Assembly (NCBI GenBank): GCA_025060395.1
Contig: JANXCC010000002.1
Span: 166,234 to 230,233 of the forward strand
Source: Candidatus Bipolaricaulota bacterium
GTDB lineage: Bacteria > Bipolaricaulota > Bipolaricaulia > RBG-16-55-9 > DRXL01
Direction: 5' to 3'
DNA length: 64,000 nt
Part shown: in pieces, positions 40,395 through 50,106 of the stretch
Numbering within the stretch: the stretch's first letter is position 1
Layout of the letters: each line of letters begins with the position of its first letter
The notes under the pieces: model-generated
Seen by the model: the letters and a program-made list of their open reading frames with translations, nothing else
Database searches by the model: none
Told to the model about the DNA's origin: nothing
Program-made: the position numbers and the translations under genes

Positions 40395-41432
40395 TTATCG
40401 TCCCGTGATGACGAGCCTAGCCCACTCGTCGAGCCAGCGGTCGTCGTTCTCCGCGACTAAGTTTAAGGGCAGCATCACTGGCCTAGGCGGGATGACAGCA
40501 CACGTCCGCCATTTCTCCGGAAGCTTTGCTTGAGAGTTCGCCGGGAACATTACTTCTGTATCGGGGAGCTTCTCTTGGACGTCGACCGAGAGTAAGAAGT
40601 CGAGAAACATGCGTGATAGCCTTGGGTTGTCCGTGCTCTTGACGATCCCCGCGCCGAAGATCGTGCGATAACCCTGATCGTTGAGGAGCAGGGGCTTATA
40701 GCGCGCGTTGAAGCACGCGTCTGTCGAGAAGCTGACGACCATCGGCGCTTCGCCCCGTGTAAAGAGCTTATAAGCGGCGCTCCAGCCGGGTTGGATCGTC
40801 AGGATAGAGGGCAGGAGCTTCCGCCAATACTCGAGATACCCAGGATCGCCATAGCTATAGATCGTCCAGAGAAGGAAAGCATGACCGACGCTCGAGGTCA
40901 AGGCGTTCTGCACGATGAGCTTTTTGGTGTACCGGGGCTGGGTCAAATCCTCGAACGTCTTGGGCAGCTCTTCGGGCTTGAGCTTTTCGCTGTCGTAGAC
41001 AAGGGTGATAAACCCATGCTCGTAAGGGATGAGTGTCATGTCCGGATCGATGAGCAGTTCTTTGGGGACGGTCTTGAGGTTGGGGATGTCACGTTCGCTT
41101 AAGGGGACGAGAAAGCCGAACTTCTTCAGCCGTGGCACGTCGTTGATCTCCCCCATGAAGATATCGGCGGGGGAGCTGCCGGAGATCAACTCGTTCACGA
41201 GTCGGGCGAGCATCTCGCGGCTGGGGCCTGTGGCGACGAATTCAACCTCGACGCCGGGGTTACGCTTCTCAAACTCAGTCTTAATAAACTTGGCCGGACC
41301 CCACGAGACAAAGCTCTCATAGACGTAGACGACGAGCTTGGAACCTTCGCCAACTTGAGCCGAAGAGAGAGAGACACCCCAGATCAACACCGATCCGATG
41401 AAGAGCACGACAAGCGCTGAACGACGCAGCAT
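40395..41432 (-). CDS. thiamine ABC transporter substrate-binding protein (ThiB/TbpA-like)
   Basis: Signal peptide; LVVYVYESFVSWGPAKFIKTEFEKRNPGVEVEFV; downstream of TPP riboswitch. Confidence 0.88.
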   Translation of the reverse strand: MLRRSALVVLFIGSVLIWGVSLSSAQVGEGSKLVVYVYESFVSWGPAKFIKTEFEKRNPGVEVEFVATGPSREMLARLVNELISGSSPADIFMGEINDVPRLKKFGFLVPLSERDIPNLKTVPKELLIDPDMTLIPYEHGFITLVYDSEKLKPEELPKTFEDLTQPRYTKKLIVQNALTSSVGHAFLLWTIYSYGDPGYLEYWRKLLPSILTIQPGWSAAYKLFTRGEAPMVVSFSTDACFNARYKPLLLNDQGYRTIFGAGIVKSTDNPRLSRMFLDFLLSVDVQEKLPDTEVMFPANSQAKLPEKWRTCAVIPPRPVMLPLNLVAENDDRWLDEWARLVITGR

Positions 41433-41458
41433 GATGATCCCTCCTTCTGTTATGCGCT

Positions 41459-41476
41459 GATAGCTCTTGAGCTATC
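41459..41476 (-). promoter_or_regulatory. perfect hairpin between TPP aptamer and thiB start (possible expression-platform element)
   Basis: GATAGCTC-AA-GAGCTATC; no U-tract follows. Confidence 0.5.
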
Positions 41477-41516
41477 GGCTTGATATGAGGAGAGATCTCG
41501 GGAAGAGCGCTGAAAG

Positions 41517-41606
41517 GTTCCCTACGCCGGTATTACCCGGATCAGGTTCCAAGGGTCGGTCTCGGACTAGAGACCCTCTCAGCCCGGTTCCCCGAGCTCC
41601 CCTAGC
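41517..41606 (-). promoter_or_regulatory. TPP (THI-box) riboswitch
   Basis: Minus strand ...CTCGGGGAACCGGGCTGAGAGGGTCTC...GAGACCGACCCTTGGAACCTGATCCGGGTAATACCGGCGTAGGGAA matches the THI-box core (CUGAGA, ACCCUU, GAACCUGAUC, UAAUACC, GCGUAGGGAA). Confidence 0.95.
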
Positions 41607-41686
41607 TATGAAAAAAGTTTAACAAGAGGGAAGAGAGGCTGTCAAGGGCTGACCCTCATCCCATGGGTATGCTATAATAAAAAAAT

Positions 41687-42733
41687 ATGGAAGCGGTGAA
41701 TTCGTTTCGGGACTATCTTATCCCCCTGGCGATCTTGATCGGCTCGGTAGTCGTGGGGCTTGGGGTGCGACGCTATCTCTTCCACTATCTTCACGTCTGG
41801 GCGCAGCATACCCAGTGGGAGTTTGACAATATTATCATTCAGACACTGCGCGGGCCGTTTGTGCTGTGGGTCGTGGCGCTGGGCCTCTATCTTGCGCTGA
41901 AGTTATCCAAGCTCCCCGACGATCTTGTAACGTTCTTAGGCAAGGTACTCTTGGCGTTGGTAGTGCTGTCAATGACGCTAGTGATCGCTAACATCGTTAG
42001 CGCGCTCTTTCAGCGAGCGGTCGTGCGGGGCGAGGTCGAGGCCCCAGCCACCAGCCTGACTCGAACTTTTATCAAGATCGGCGTGATCATCGTTGGGATT
42101 TTGGTGCTCTTGTCGACCTGGGGGATTTCGATCGCACCCATTCTGACGGCCTTTGGGATTGGAGGGCTGGCCGTGGCGTTGGCCCTGCAAGACACGTTGA
42201 CCAATCTCTTTGCGGGGTTCAACGTCTCGATGGCGCGTCAGATACGCGTCGGTGACTATATCAAATTGGACACAGGGCAAGAGGGGTACGTCACCGACAT
42301 CAATTGGCGCACCACGAGCATCCGGGATTTCTCAAACAATCTCATCATCATCCCCAACGCCAAGCTCGCTCAGAGCATCATTACGAACTATCATATGCCC
42401 GAGAAACCCGTAATGGTTCGCGTCCCGGTGAGCGTCAGCTACAGCTCGGATCCAGAGCATGTCGAGCGCGTCCTGTTGGAGATTGGACATCAGGCGCTGG
42501 CGGAGATACCTCAAGTCGAGCCGAGCTTTGCACCAGTGGTGCGCCTTACGAACCTAGGAGAGTTTTCCCTTGAATTTCTCTTGATTATGCGGGTCAAGAC
42601 GTTTGACGATCAGTTTGTTGTCCAGCATGAGCTGCGCAAGAGGATTTTGAAGAGATTTCGCGAGGAGGGCATAGAGATCCCGTTCCCTGTGCGCACGGTC
42701 TACCTTAAAGATGAGAGGGGGGTAGCTCTTTGA
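41687..42733 (+). CDS. mechanosensitive ion channel, MscS family
   Basis: FGIGGLAVALALQDTLTNLFAGFNVSMARQIRVGDYI; TSIRDFSNNLIIIPNAKLAQSIITNY. Confidence 0.93.
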   Translation: MEAVNSFRDYLIPLAILIGSVVVGLGVRRYLFHYLHVWAQHTQWEFDNIIIQTLRGPFVLWVVALGLYLALKLSKLPDDLVTFLGKVLLALVVLSMTLVIANIVSALFQRAVVRGEVEAPATSLTRTFIKIGVIIVGILVLLSTWGISIAPILTAFGIGGLAVALALQDTLTNLFAGFNVSMARQIRVGDYIKLDTGQEGYVTDINWRTTSIRDFSNNLIIIPNAKLAQSIITNYHMPEKPVMVRVPVSVSYSSDPEHVERVLLEIGHQALAEIPQVEPSFAPVVRLTNLGEFSLEFLLIMRVKTFDDQFVVQHELRKRILKRFREEGIEIPFPVRTVYLKDERGVAL

Positions 42734-44019
42734 AGCCATGGCTTTCTCTTCTTGGTGCTCTTGGTGTTCTCGTGAGCGGCTGCACGCTGCTGCCATCGAA
42801 GCCGGGCGCAGTCATCGATGGCCTAATGGTAACGCTTAGGGTGAACTATGCGGCGCGGATCGCGCGCGTCTTGCAAGGGGAGCCCGTTCGGCTCGCTCTT
42901 GAGGTCGTCGCCCGCAATCGGGCTCGAACAATCGTACTGACTCGACGTCCAGCGTACGATTTCGTCGTCACGACGCAGGGGGGCATGGAGGTCTGGCGCT
43001 GGTCTCACGGGAAGACTATCGAAGAGATTCATAAAGATATGGAAGTCTGGAATTGGCAAAGCTCGTTTGATCCTCGAGGTACATGGGACTAGCGCGATCT
43101 CGATGGCGTCCCTGTCCCGCCAGGCACTTACTGGGCTCAAGGGATGCTCTACACTGACATAGGGATTTTAAAGTCTCAGAAAGTTGAGATGCGCATTCGG
43201 CAGGGCTCGCCGCTGCGACTCGAACTCGAGATCCCTTCTCAAGTCCCTCTCGCTCTGCGTGGGGAGGGTTACTGGAAGCTAGGGCAGCCGATCCTGCTCA
43301 CCGTGAAGCTCAGAAACGTCGCAGAACGATCAGTAGAGCTGACACTACTGGGACGCCCTGCTTACGACTTTATCGTGACGACAGACTACGGCCGAAGAGA
43401 AGTCTGGCGGTGGTCGCACGGGCACGTAATCCAAGAGATCGCGGAGATCCGGCGTCTCGCTCCGTGGGAGGCCTTAGAGTTTTCTGTTGAATGGGATCAG
43501 CGCGACAGCTCGGGAAATCTCATTAAGCCAGGACGCTACTGTGTGCGTGGGATGGTCTTTGTAGACCCAGCGGTCGAGGACCAGCCCGTTAGCTGTCTGG
43601 CGATTGGGCGAGGGCTTCCGCTGGAGCTCGTGATGGAGGTGCCGGAGCGAGTCAAGGCTGGCCAAGACGTGCCGATTATCTGGAGGATCGCCAACGTCAG
43701 TGCCTGTCCTGTCAGCTTGATCAATCTTTGGCTAGATTTCTCTGTGACTACCCTTGACGGTGTCGTGATCGTGTCCCGCGCGTCAAGAAGATGGTGGCGG
43801 TATCCGATCCCCATCAAGCCGGTTCTAGACGAAAGCGTCATCACGCTTCAGCCCGGTGAGGCTAAGGAATTTGAGGGCGTGTGGGATCAGCTCGATGACG
43901 AAGACTATCAGATAGAACCTGGGGTCTACCTAGTGCAGGGATTCGCGTGGGCAACTCAAGAGACTGAGGCACCAGATGTCCTGCAGAGCGTGCCTCAGCG
44001 TCTTATCGTCGAGCCGTAG
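42730..44019 (+). pseudogene. BsuPI-domain-like repeat lipoprotein interrupted by an in-frame TAG at 43090-43092 (ORFs 42730-43092 and 43144-44019 are one frame)
   Basis: Lipobox LVSGC; both ORFs in the same frame; repeat unit RPAYDFxVTT...EVWRWSHGxxIxEI...WDQxD...PGxYxxxGM; stop replaces the Gln of WDQ. Confidence 0.8.
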
Positions 44020-44733
44020 CTAAGCTGTGCCCAGATAGACTTTTTGGACGCGTTCATCAGCGCGGAATTCGTCGGGCGTCCCCTCTTTGACGATCACGCC
44101 TGTCTCTAGTAGATAGATCCTATGGGCATTCGCAAGCGCAAACGGCACGTTCTGCTCTGCGAGCAAGATGGTAACGCCGGAATTGTTGATCTGTTTGAGC
44201 GCTTCGGCAATGACTTTTCTCATGATGGGGGCAAGCCCCAACGTTGGCTCGTCCAAGAGCAAGAGTTCTGGGCGGCCCATTAGCGCTCGCCCGATCGCAA
44301 GCATTTGTTGCTCACCCCCGGAGAGCGTCCGTGCTGTCTGTCTCTCGCGTTGTCGCAAAATGGGGAAGAGCTGATAGATCTTCTCTAACTCGCTCTCGGG
44401 ATCAAAGTGCTTCAGGCGAAACGCGCCCATTAACAAATTGTCCTTGACGCTCATATCTGGGAAGAGATGGCGTCCCTCTGGACAGTGGATGATCCCCAAC
44501 TGCACGACCTGCGCGGGATCACGGGGAAGCGGAGCTCCATTAAAGCTGATTCGGCCTTGACCGTCTTTCAGCCCCGAGATCGTGCGCAAGAGCGTCGTCT
44601 TGCCTGCCCCATTAGGCCCAATGATTGAGACGAACTCCCCCGGCAAGACCTTGAGACTGACGTTCTTGAGGACGTGTGCCTTCGCGTAGTAGACGTTGAG
44701 ATCTTCGATGACCAACACGTTAGAAACCACCAC
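44020..44733 (-). CDS. branched-chain amino acid-type ABC transporter ATP-binding protein (LivF-like)
   Basis: LVIEDLNVYYAKAHVLKNVSLKVLPGEFVSIIGPNGAGKTTLLRTISGL; LSGGEQQMLAIGRALMGRP; start uncertain (GTG 44733 or 44718). Confidence 0.92.
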   Translation of the reverse strand: MVVSNVLVIEDLNVYYAKAHVLKNVSLKVLPGEFVSIIGPNGAGKTTLLRTISGLKDGQGRISFNGAPLPRDPAQVVQLGIIHCPEGRHLFPDMSVKDNLLMGAFRLKHFDPESELEKIYQLFPILRQRERQTARTLSGGEQQMLAIGRALMGRPELLLLDEPTLGLAPIMRKVIAEALKQINNSGVTILLAEQNVPFALANAHRIYLLETGVIVKEGTPDEFRADERVQKVYLGTA

Positions 44734-45472
44734 CAGCGAGATAGGCTTCTTGGACTTGAGGGTTGCGCGCCACTTCTTCAGGGGTTCCCTCGGCGATCTT
44801 CTCCCCAAAACAGAGCACGACAATCCTATCGGCCAGGCGCATCACCCCTCGCATATTGTGATCGACCAAGATGATCGTTTGGCCTTCGTCCCGAAGGCTC
44901 GCGATTAAGTGAGAGATCTCGTCGACTTCCCCCGAAGAGAGCCCAGCGAAGGGCTCATCTAAGAGCAGGAGCTCTGGATCGGTACCGATGGCCCGGGCTA
45001 ATTCGAGGCGTCTTAGTCCTCCTTGGGGGAGCATCCCGGGAAGCTCCTCGCGACAGATACAGCGATCTTCGTTTGGAGAGTGTTCGCACAAGCCGGTGCG
45101 CGCGCAGCTCTGTAGCGTCTTGGGGGCTGGATCAGGCGCGCGGATGAAGATCTCATTAGGGATTGCAGCGATCTCGACGTTCTCATAGACAGTCTTTCGT
45201 GGGAAGTACTGAGCGATCTGGAAGACCCGGGCGATCCCCGCGTCGACAATCTTATACGTCGGCCAATGGGTGATCTCTTGGCTTTTGAAAAAGATACGAC
45301 CTCGATCGGGCTTGAGCGTTCCCATGATGAGATTGAAGACGGTGCTCTTGCCCGCACCGTTGGGCCCAATCAGCCCGACGATCTCCCCAGGCTCGACCCG
45401 AAACGATACGTCTTTGACGGCCATCAAGCCTCCAAACGACTTACGCACGTTCTCTACACGTAAGAGTGCCAT
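44720..45472 (-). CDS. branched-chain amino acid-type ABC transporter ATP-binding protein (LivG-like)
   Basis: MALLRVENVRKSFGGLMAVKDVSFRVEPGEIVGLIGPNGAGKSTVFNLIMG; LVDHNMRGVMRLADRIVVL. Confidence 0.92.
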   Translation of the reverse strand: MALLRVENVRKSFGGLMAVKDVSFRVEPGEIVGLIGPNGAGKSTVFNLIMGTLKPDRGRIFFKSQEITHWPTYKIVDAGIARVFQIAQYFPRKTVYENVEIAAIPNEIFIRAPDPAPKTLQSCARTGLCEHSPNEDRCICREELPGMLPQGGLRRLELARAIGTDPELLLLDEPFAGLSSGEVDEISHLIASLRDEGQTIILVDHNMRGVMRLADRIVVLCFGEKIAEGTPEEVARNPQVQEAYLAGGGF

Positions 45473-45483
45473 GGCTTGACTCC

Positions 45484-46491
45484 TCAGCTCGCGTATCGCT
45501 TTTTGCCTCTCCTGAAAAACCCTGTAAGCAGTGGCAGCAGCCCCTGTCGTGCCACGAACAATAAGACAATTAAGAGCGTGAAGAAGATGAAAGTGGCCCA
45601 GCGCTCCACGAACGAGAGCGCCAGCCCCTCTGCGCCGATAGGAAGCTTCCAGTGTGCCACCTCGCGGATGAGTTCTTCCCCTCCGCGTACGAGAAAGCCG
45701 CCCCACAATGCCCCCACAATCGTTCCCATCCCACCAATCACCGATGCCACGATCATCTCAATGGACGTCGTCAGCGACAGCAGCGAGTTAAAGAAGACCG
45801 ATTCGTTGACATGCACGGAGAACGCTCCCCCTAGCCCAACCACACAAGCGCTAACCGCGAATGCAAAGATCTTATATTTGGCTACATTGATCCCTGCAGC
45901 TTCGACGGCTTCTTCGTTCTCACGGATCGCTTCCAAGATCTTCCCAATACGCGAGGTGCTCAGCCAGATTAAAAGGAGCCCTACCCCTGTCATTAAGGCC
46001 CATAGGGCATAATAGTTACAGTACTGATTAGCTTTGTAATCTAAGAAGGGGCACAGGGCAGCTACTCCAAATTTCCCGAGTTCGCCTCCCGTCCAATCTG
46101 CTAAGATGATCACCAATCGTGCGGTGGCGAGGGGCAAGATCAACGTGATCAGGGAGAAATAGGGGCCACGCAGGCGCAGCGCCGGCACGCTAAACATGAG
46201 GCCCGCTAGCACAGCCATCGCTACCCCCAGGAGAATCGTGGCCCAGATGGGCCATCTTAAGTAGAGATTGAGTAGCCCTGTCGTATACCCGGAGACCGCC
46301 ACAAAGAATATATGCCCGAAGCTGATCTGCCCTGTCATCCCTGATAGAATATCCCAACCCATCGCGTAGATGGCGAAGATCTGAGCGTAGGTGATGGTTG
46401 TCATCCATTTCGCGGGGAGAAATGGCCCGATGATCGCAATCACGATGACCGTCGCTCCTAGGAGGCTCAACCGCAGCGCGCGAGTGCTCAT
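45484..46491 (-). CDS. branched-chain amino acid-type ABC transporter permease (LivM-like)
   Basis: AMGWDILSGMTGQISFGHIFFVAVSGYTTGLL; ASVIGGMGTIVGALWGGFLV. Confidence 0.92.
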   Translation of the reverse strand: MSTRALRLSLLGATVIVIAIIGPFLPAKWMTTITYAQIFAIYAMGWDILSGMTGQISFGHIFFVAVSGYTTGLLNLYLRWPIWATILLGVAMAVLAGLMFSVPALRLRGPYFSLITLILPLATARLVIILADWTGGELGKFGVAALCPFLDYKANQYCNYYALWALMTGVGLLLIWLSTSRIGKILEAIRENEEAVEAAGINVAKYKIFAFAVSACVVGLGGAFSVHVNESVFFNSLLSLTTSIEMIVASVIGGMGTIVGALWGGFLVRGGEELIREVAHWKLPIGAEGLALSFVERWATFIFFTLLIVLLFVARQGLLPLLTGFFRRGKKRYAS

Positions 46492-47402
46492 TCGGTCCTC
46501 CCACTGAATAGCCCTTGGGGCTTGATGAACAAGATAGCAATCAAGACCAACAGCGACGAGACCCCCACCCACGACGACCCTAGAAACTCAAAGCACCGAA
46601 AAGAGAAACAGACTCGGATCGAGGGCGAATACGTCATGAGTACTTCTAAAAGCCCGATCAAATACGCCGCGACGATCGATCCCTTCAAGCTCCCCAAGCC
46701 GCCTACGACGACTATCGCGAAGCTGATAATCAACGGATCGCGCCACATGAACGGGTCGATCTTCACCCACGAAGCGAAGAAGACTCCGGCGATCCCAGCT
46801 AGCGCTCCCGAGATGGCCCAGGTGAGCGTATAGACCTTCTTCACGTCGATGCCCACCAAGGCTGCACCTTCGTGGTCTTGGGCGGTCGCCAATATAACTC
46901 TTCCCCAACGCGCCCGGTGCACAAAGAGCCAAAAGAGAATGATCGCCAGCCATGACGCCCCAAACGCGATGATTCGGTTGGTGATCACTGTGGTCTTGTG
47001 GATCTCGATGCTCCCGCTGATAAACGGTGCCAGCAGCTGGGTATTGGTGGTGAAGAAGATCTTGATGAGCTCTTCGATGATTAGGGCACAAGCGAGCGTG
47101 GCGATCAACGTGGCGATGGAAGAGCGCTGGACATGGCGCACAATCCCATGGTAGAAGACTATCCCCAACAGCGTGCAGACGGCGACAGCCAGCACAAAAG
47201 CGCTGTAGAGATCCCACCGCAGATGTTGTTGGGCAAACCAAGCCGTGTACGCTCCGACCATCAAGAACGCCCCGTAGGCCAAGTTTAACACCCTAGCCAC
47301 CCCGAAGATCAGGGTAAACCCCAAAGCTACGAGGGCATAGAGGGCGCTCATCAAGACCGAGTAGATGACAATTCGCTCCGCGATGATGAGAGCTTGGTCC
47401 AT
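46488..47402 (-). CDS. branched-chain amino acid-type ABC transporter permease (LivH-like)
   Basis: MSALYALVALGFTLIFGVARVLNLAYGAFLMVGAYTAW; VVVGGLGSLKGSIVAAYLIGLLE. Confidence 0.92.
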   Translation of the reverse strand: MDQALIIAERIVIYSVLMSALYALVALGFTLIFGVARVLNLAYGAFLMVGAYTAWFAQQHLRWDLYSAFVLAVAVCTLLGIVFYHGIVRHVQRSSIATLIATLACALIIEELIKIFFTTNTQLLAPFISGSIEIHKTTVITNRIIAFGASWLAIILFWLFVHRARWGRVILATAQDHEGAALVGIDVKKVYTLTWAISGALAGIAGVFFASWVKIDPFMWRDPLIISFAIVVVGGLGSLKGSIVAAYLIGLLEVLMTYSPSIRVCFSFRCFEFLGSSWVGVSSLLVLIAILFIKPQGLFSGRTE

Positions 47403-47413
47403 AGTGGTGGCGG

Positions 47414-47476
47414 TCGAGCTCTCGCCTACAGCTCCCCTAGGTCGCTAGGAGGAGAGAAGGGAGGCCCTCATCCCGC
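47414..47476. repeat. palindromic element between livK-like and livH-like genes
   Basis: CTCTCGCCTACAGCTCCCCTAGGTCGCTAGGAGGAGAGAAGGGAGGCCCTCATCCC; shares CTCGCCTACARCTCCCCT, TAGGTCGCTA and CCCTCATCCC with the other copies. Confidence 0.7.
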
Positions 47477-48916
47477 AAAGCATTTGGCGACACTGCGCGT
47501 GAACGCCTGCCACGCTTCAAACCGCCCGCCCTTCGGCTTGCCCTTCTTCTTCCATTCGTCGACAGCGGCGCGATACTCCGCTGCGGCTTTGCTGATACAC
47601 GCATCGATGCTGATGGGACGGCCCTCTCCATCCGAGCGCAGACGATACTGCTTAGGCCAGATCACAACACGCAAGGGATCTTTCTGAGGATTAGCCTTCA
47701 ACGGATCTCTGGCCAGAGTCGTCCACAAGACCCACTTGGCCACGACATACTCTGGGCCGTACTTGGGGTCGTGAGGGAAGGGATCGTTCTTTCCTTGGAA
47801 CTGAACCCGCCCCACTGTCCCGATATAGTCGGTCTTCTCTAGCTCTTCGACGAGCCTATCGGCGTCCGTGCTGCCCTTGGCCCGGTCAAGTGCTTCTTTT
47901 AAGATAAAGAGCGCATCGTACGTCGTGAACGCTGTGTAGAGTGGGCGGGAGGGAGGAGACTCCCCGTAGCGCTCGGTGTACGCTAAGAAGAACGGGAGCG
48001 TCTTTGGGGTGATGGGCGTCTCGCCGGTGGCAGCGTCCGCGTAGGCATGGCCCATGACGCGCCCGCCAGTGCTCTTCCAGTACTCGAATGCCTGGCCCTC
48101 CGTGATGATCCCGATGACCGGCGCGTCGACCCTGAGTTCATAGGTCTGGCCCACGAAGGGAATCCCTGGATTGAACGCGAACGCTGGGATGATCGCGTCA
48201 GCCCCGGAGTCACTCACTTGCTGCAAGATCGCGGCGAAGTCTGGGTTGCCCACGGGGAAGTTGATCGCTGTGGCGATCTGGATCCCCGCTTCTGAGGGCA
48301 GGCGTGCCTGCAAGATCTTGAGAAAATCTCGGCCGAAGTTGCTGTCCTCCATGACCAGCGCAACCTTCTCCACCCCAAGTTCCTCTCTCATCAAGCCCTT
48401 GGCCATGATTGCGGCGTCTTGGCCGAGGACCTCGGTGTTGAACATCAATCGGAAGTAATACTTATATCTCTCGTAATCGCTCTTGACGAGTTCGCTGAAC
48501 TGCTTCCCGCTGGTGCCTGTATTTAAGAAGGGCCTCTTCAGCCGGGCTAGTGAGGGCATGATCCCCATGACGGCTTCATCGAGGAAGCCCCCGACGATGA
48601 CCTGAGCGCCCTTCTCGACCAATTCTTCAAAGGCTGCCCGGGCCACATCGCCCCGTAAGACTTGGTCGTCCCGAATGAGTCCCTCCATAGTGAGCTTTGG
48701 TGGTGGCAGCTTCTTTTCGTCGACTAGTTTGTTGATCTCTTCTAGGGCAAGCTGAGCCCCGCGCACCATAGCGCGTCCCACGTCTAGGAGATCAATGGGA
48801 CCGATCAGACCGACCTTCACCGGCGGCTGTTGGCCCCACCCCCACACCGATCTCAGCGTCAGCGCTCCTGCCCCAACGCTAAGCGCCTTCAAAAACAGAC
48901 GACGATTCATCCTCAT
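47468..48916 (-). CDS. ABC transporter substrate-binding protein (LivK-like, Tat-type N-terminus)
   Basis: MRMNRRLFLKALSVGAGALTL; PVKVGLIGPIDLLDVGRAMVRGAQLALEEIN. Confidence 0.92.
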   Translation of the reverse strand: MRMNRRLFLKALSVGAGALTLRSVWGWGQQPPVKVGLIGPIDLLDVGRAMVRGAQLALEEINKLVDEKKLPPPKLTMEGLIRDDQVLRGDVARAAFEELVEKGAQVIVGGFLDEAVMGIMPSLARLKRPFLNTGTSGKQFSELVKSDYERYKYYFRLMFNTEVLGQDAAIMAKGLMREELGVEKVALVMEDSNFGRDFLKILQARLPSEAGIQIATAINFPVGNPDFAAILQQVSDSGADAIIPAFAFNPGIPFVGQTYELRVDAPVIGIITEGQAFEYWKSTGGRVMGHAYADAATGETPITPKTLPFFLAYTERYGESPPSRPLYTAFTTYDALFILKEALDRAKGSTDADRLVEELEKTDYIGTVGRVQFQGKNDPFPHDPKYGPEYVVAKWVLWTTLARDPLKANPQKDPLRVVIWPKQYRLRSDGEGRPISIDACISKAAAEYRAAVDEWKKKGKPKGGRFEAWQAFTRSVAKCFAG

Positions 48917-48978
48917 AGCTCGTCCTCCTCCGGCACTCTATTTGTTTATCTTAGCTGTTTGATAAGGGCTTGTGCAAG

Positions 48979-50106
48979 TCAGCCCTTGGCGTAGCGCGCA
49001 ATTGCGCTCTCGTCAAGCTCGACTCCAAGCCCTGGCCCCGACGGAACGGTGATATACCCATCAGCGTCGATCATCAACGGCTTCTTCAAGAAGAAATCTC
49101 GAGCTTGCGGAGTCCATCCCGGCGGCTCGTAGGGGAACTCAGCCCACTCGCAGTTGGGGCTTGCGCCCATCACGTGAAGGTTCGCAGCTAAGCCCAAGCC
49201 GTTGGTCCACGTATGAGGGGCGATACGTAGCCCCCAGGCTTCCGCCATAGCCGCGATCTTTCTCGCTGTGAGAATCCCGCCGGAGAGGATGGCGTCTGGT
49301 TGCAGAATATCTAACGACTGATTGAGAATCAACTCGCGGAACTCATGAAGATCTGAGTTCATCTCACCTCCGGCAAGCGCAATGCCCACTCGTCGACGGA
49401 GCAGCCGATAGCCATGGTAGTCGTTCTTCTCCAATGGCTCCTCGAGCCAGAGCACTCCTAGCTCTTTGAGTTCTTCGGCGATGCGCTGCGCCGTGGCCAA
49501 GTCCCACTGTGGGGCTTCGCCCAAGCCGGCTACGCGCCAGCCCATGTTCGCATCCACCATCAAGTCTATCTTTGGGAAATGCTCGCGCACCGCGCGCGCG
49601 ACTTTCAGATCTTCGCGCCAGTCTAAGCTGTGAAATCGCAACTTCACCGCGCGAAAGCCCAGCTTTTGTATCTGTTCAATATACTCTAAGCGCTCTTCAA
49701 CGCCCTTGAGTTCCCCTGTGCTCGCATAAGCCTTGATGCGTTCTTGATAGCCCCCCAAAAGCTTATAGACCGGAACATTCAAGGCTTTGCCAATAATGTC
49801 CCACAGCGCTGGCTCGACGTACCATAATCTCAGCCCTAAGAATGTCGCCGAGCGCAAGATCTTTACGATCTCTTCGACGTTGAACGGATCGCACCCCAAC
49901 AAAAACGGCGCCAGCAGCTCGCCAAGCTTTGAGCCCTCTTGCCCGAAGGCGAATCCCGCTGAGTAGCCCTTGATCCCTTCGTCGGTCTCTACAATAACGA
50001 GATTGACCCGATGGAACGCTTGAGGATACCCCGGCAGCCACGCGGGATAGAACGGCTGCTCGAGGGGATACTCTAAGAGCTTTACAGTGACGCTTGTAAT
50101 GCGCAC
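48979..50106 (-). CDS. mandelate racemase/muconate lactonizing enzyme family (enolase superfamily)
   Basis: FRAVKLRFHSLDW...LMVDANMGW...VLWLEEPLEKNDYHGYRLL...IALAGGEMNSDL. Confidence 0.92.
   Translation of the reverse strand: MRITSVTVKLLEYPLEQPFYPAWLPGYPQAFHRVNLVIVETDEGIKGYSAGFAFGQEGSKLGELLAPFLLGCDPFNVEEIVKILRSATFLGLRLWYVEPALWDIIGKALNVPVYKLLGGYQERIKAYASTGELKGVEERLEYIEQIQKLGFRAVKLRFHSLDWREDLKVARAVREHFPKIDLMVDANMGWRVAGLGEAPQWDLATAQRIAEELKELGVLWLEEPLEKNDYHGYRLLRRRVGIALAGGEMNSDLHEFRELILNQSLDILQPDAILSGGILTARKIAAMAEAWGLRIAPHTWTNGLGLAANLHVMGASPNCEWAEFPYEPPGWTPQARDFFLKKPLMIDADGYITVPSGPGLGVELDESAIARYAKG

Noticed and set aside
41650-41672. CCCTCATCCCATGGGTA upstream of mscS as a palindromic-element copy
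   Set aside because: Matches only the CCCTCATCCC end and lacks a matching stem arm.
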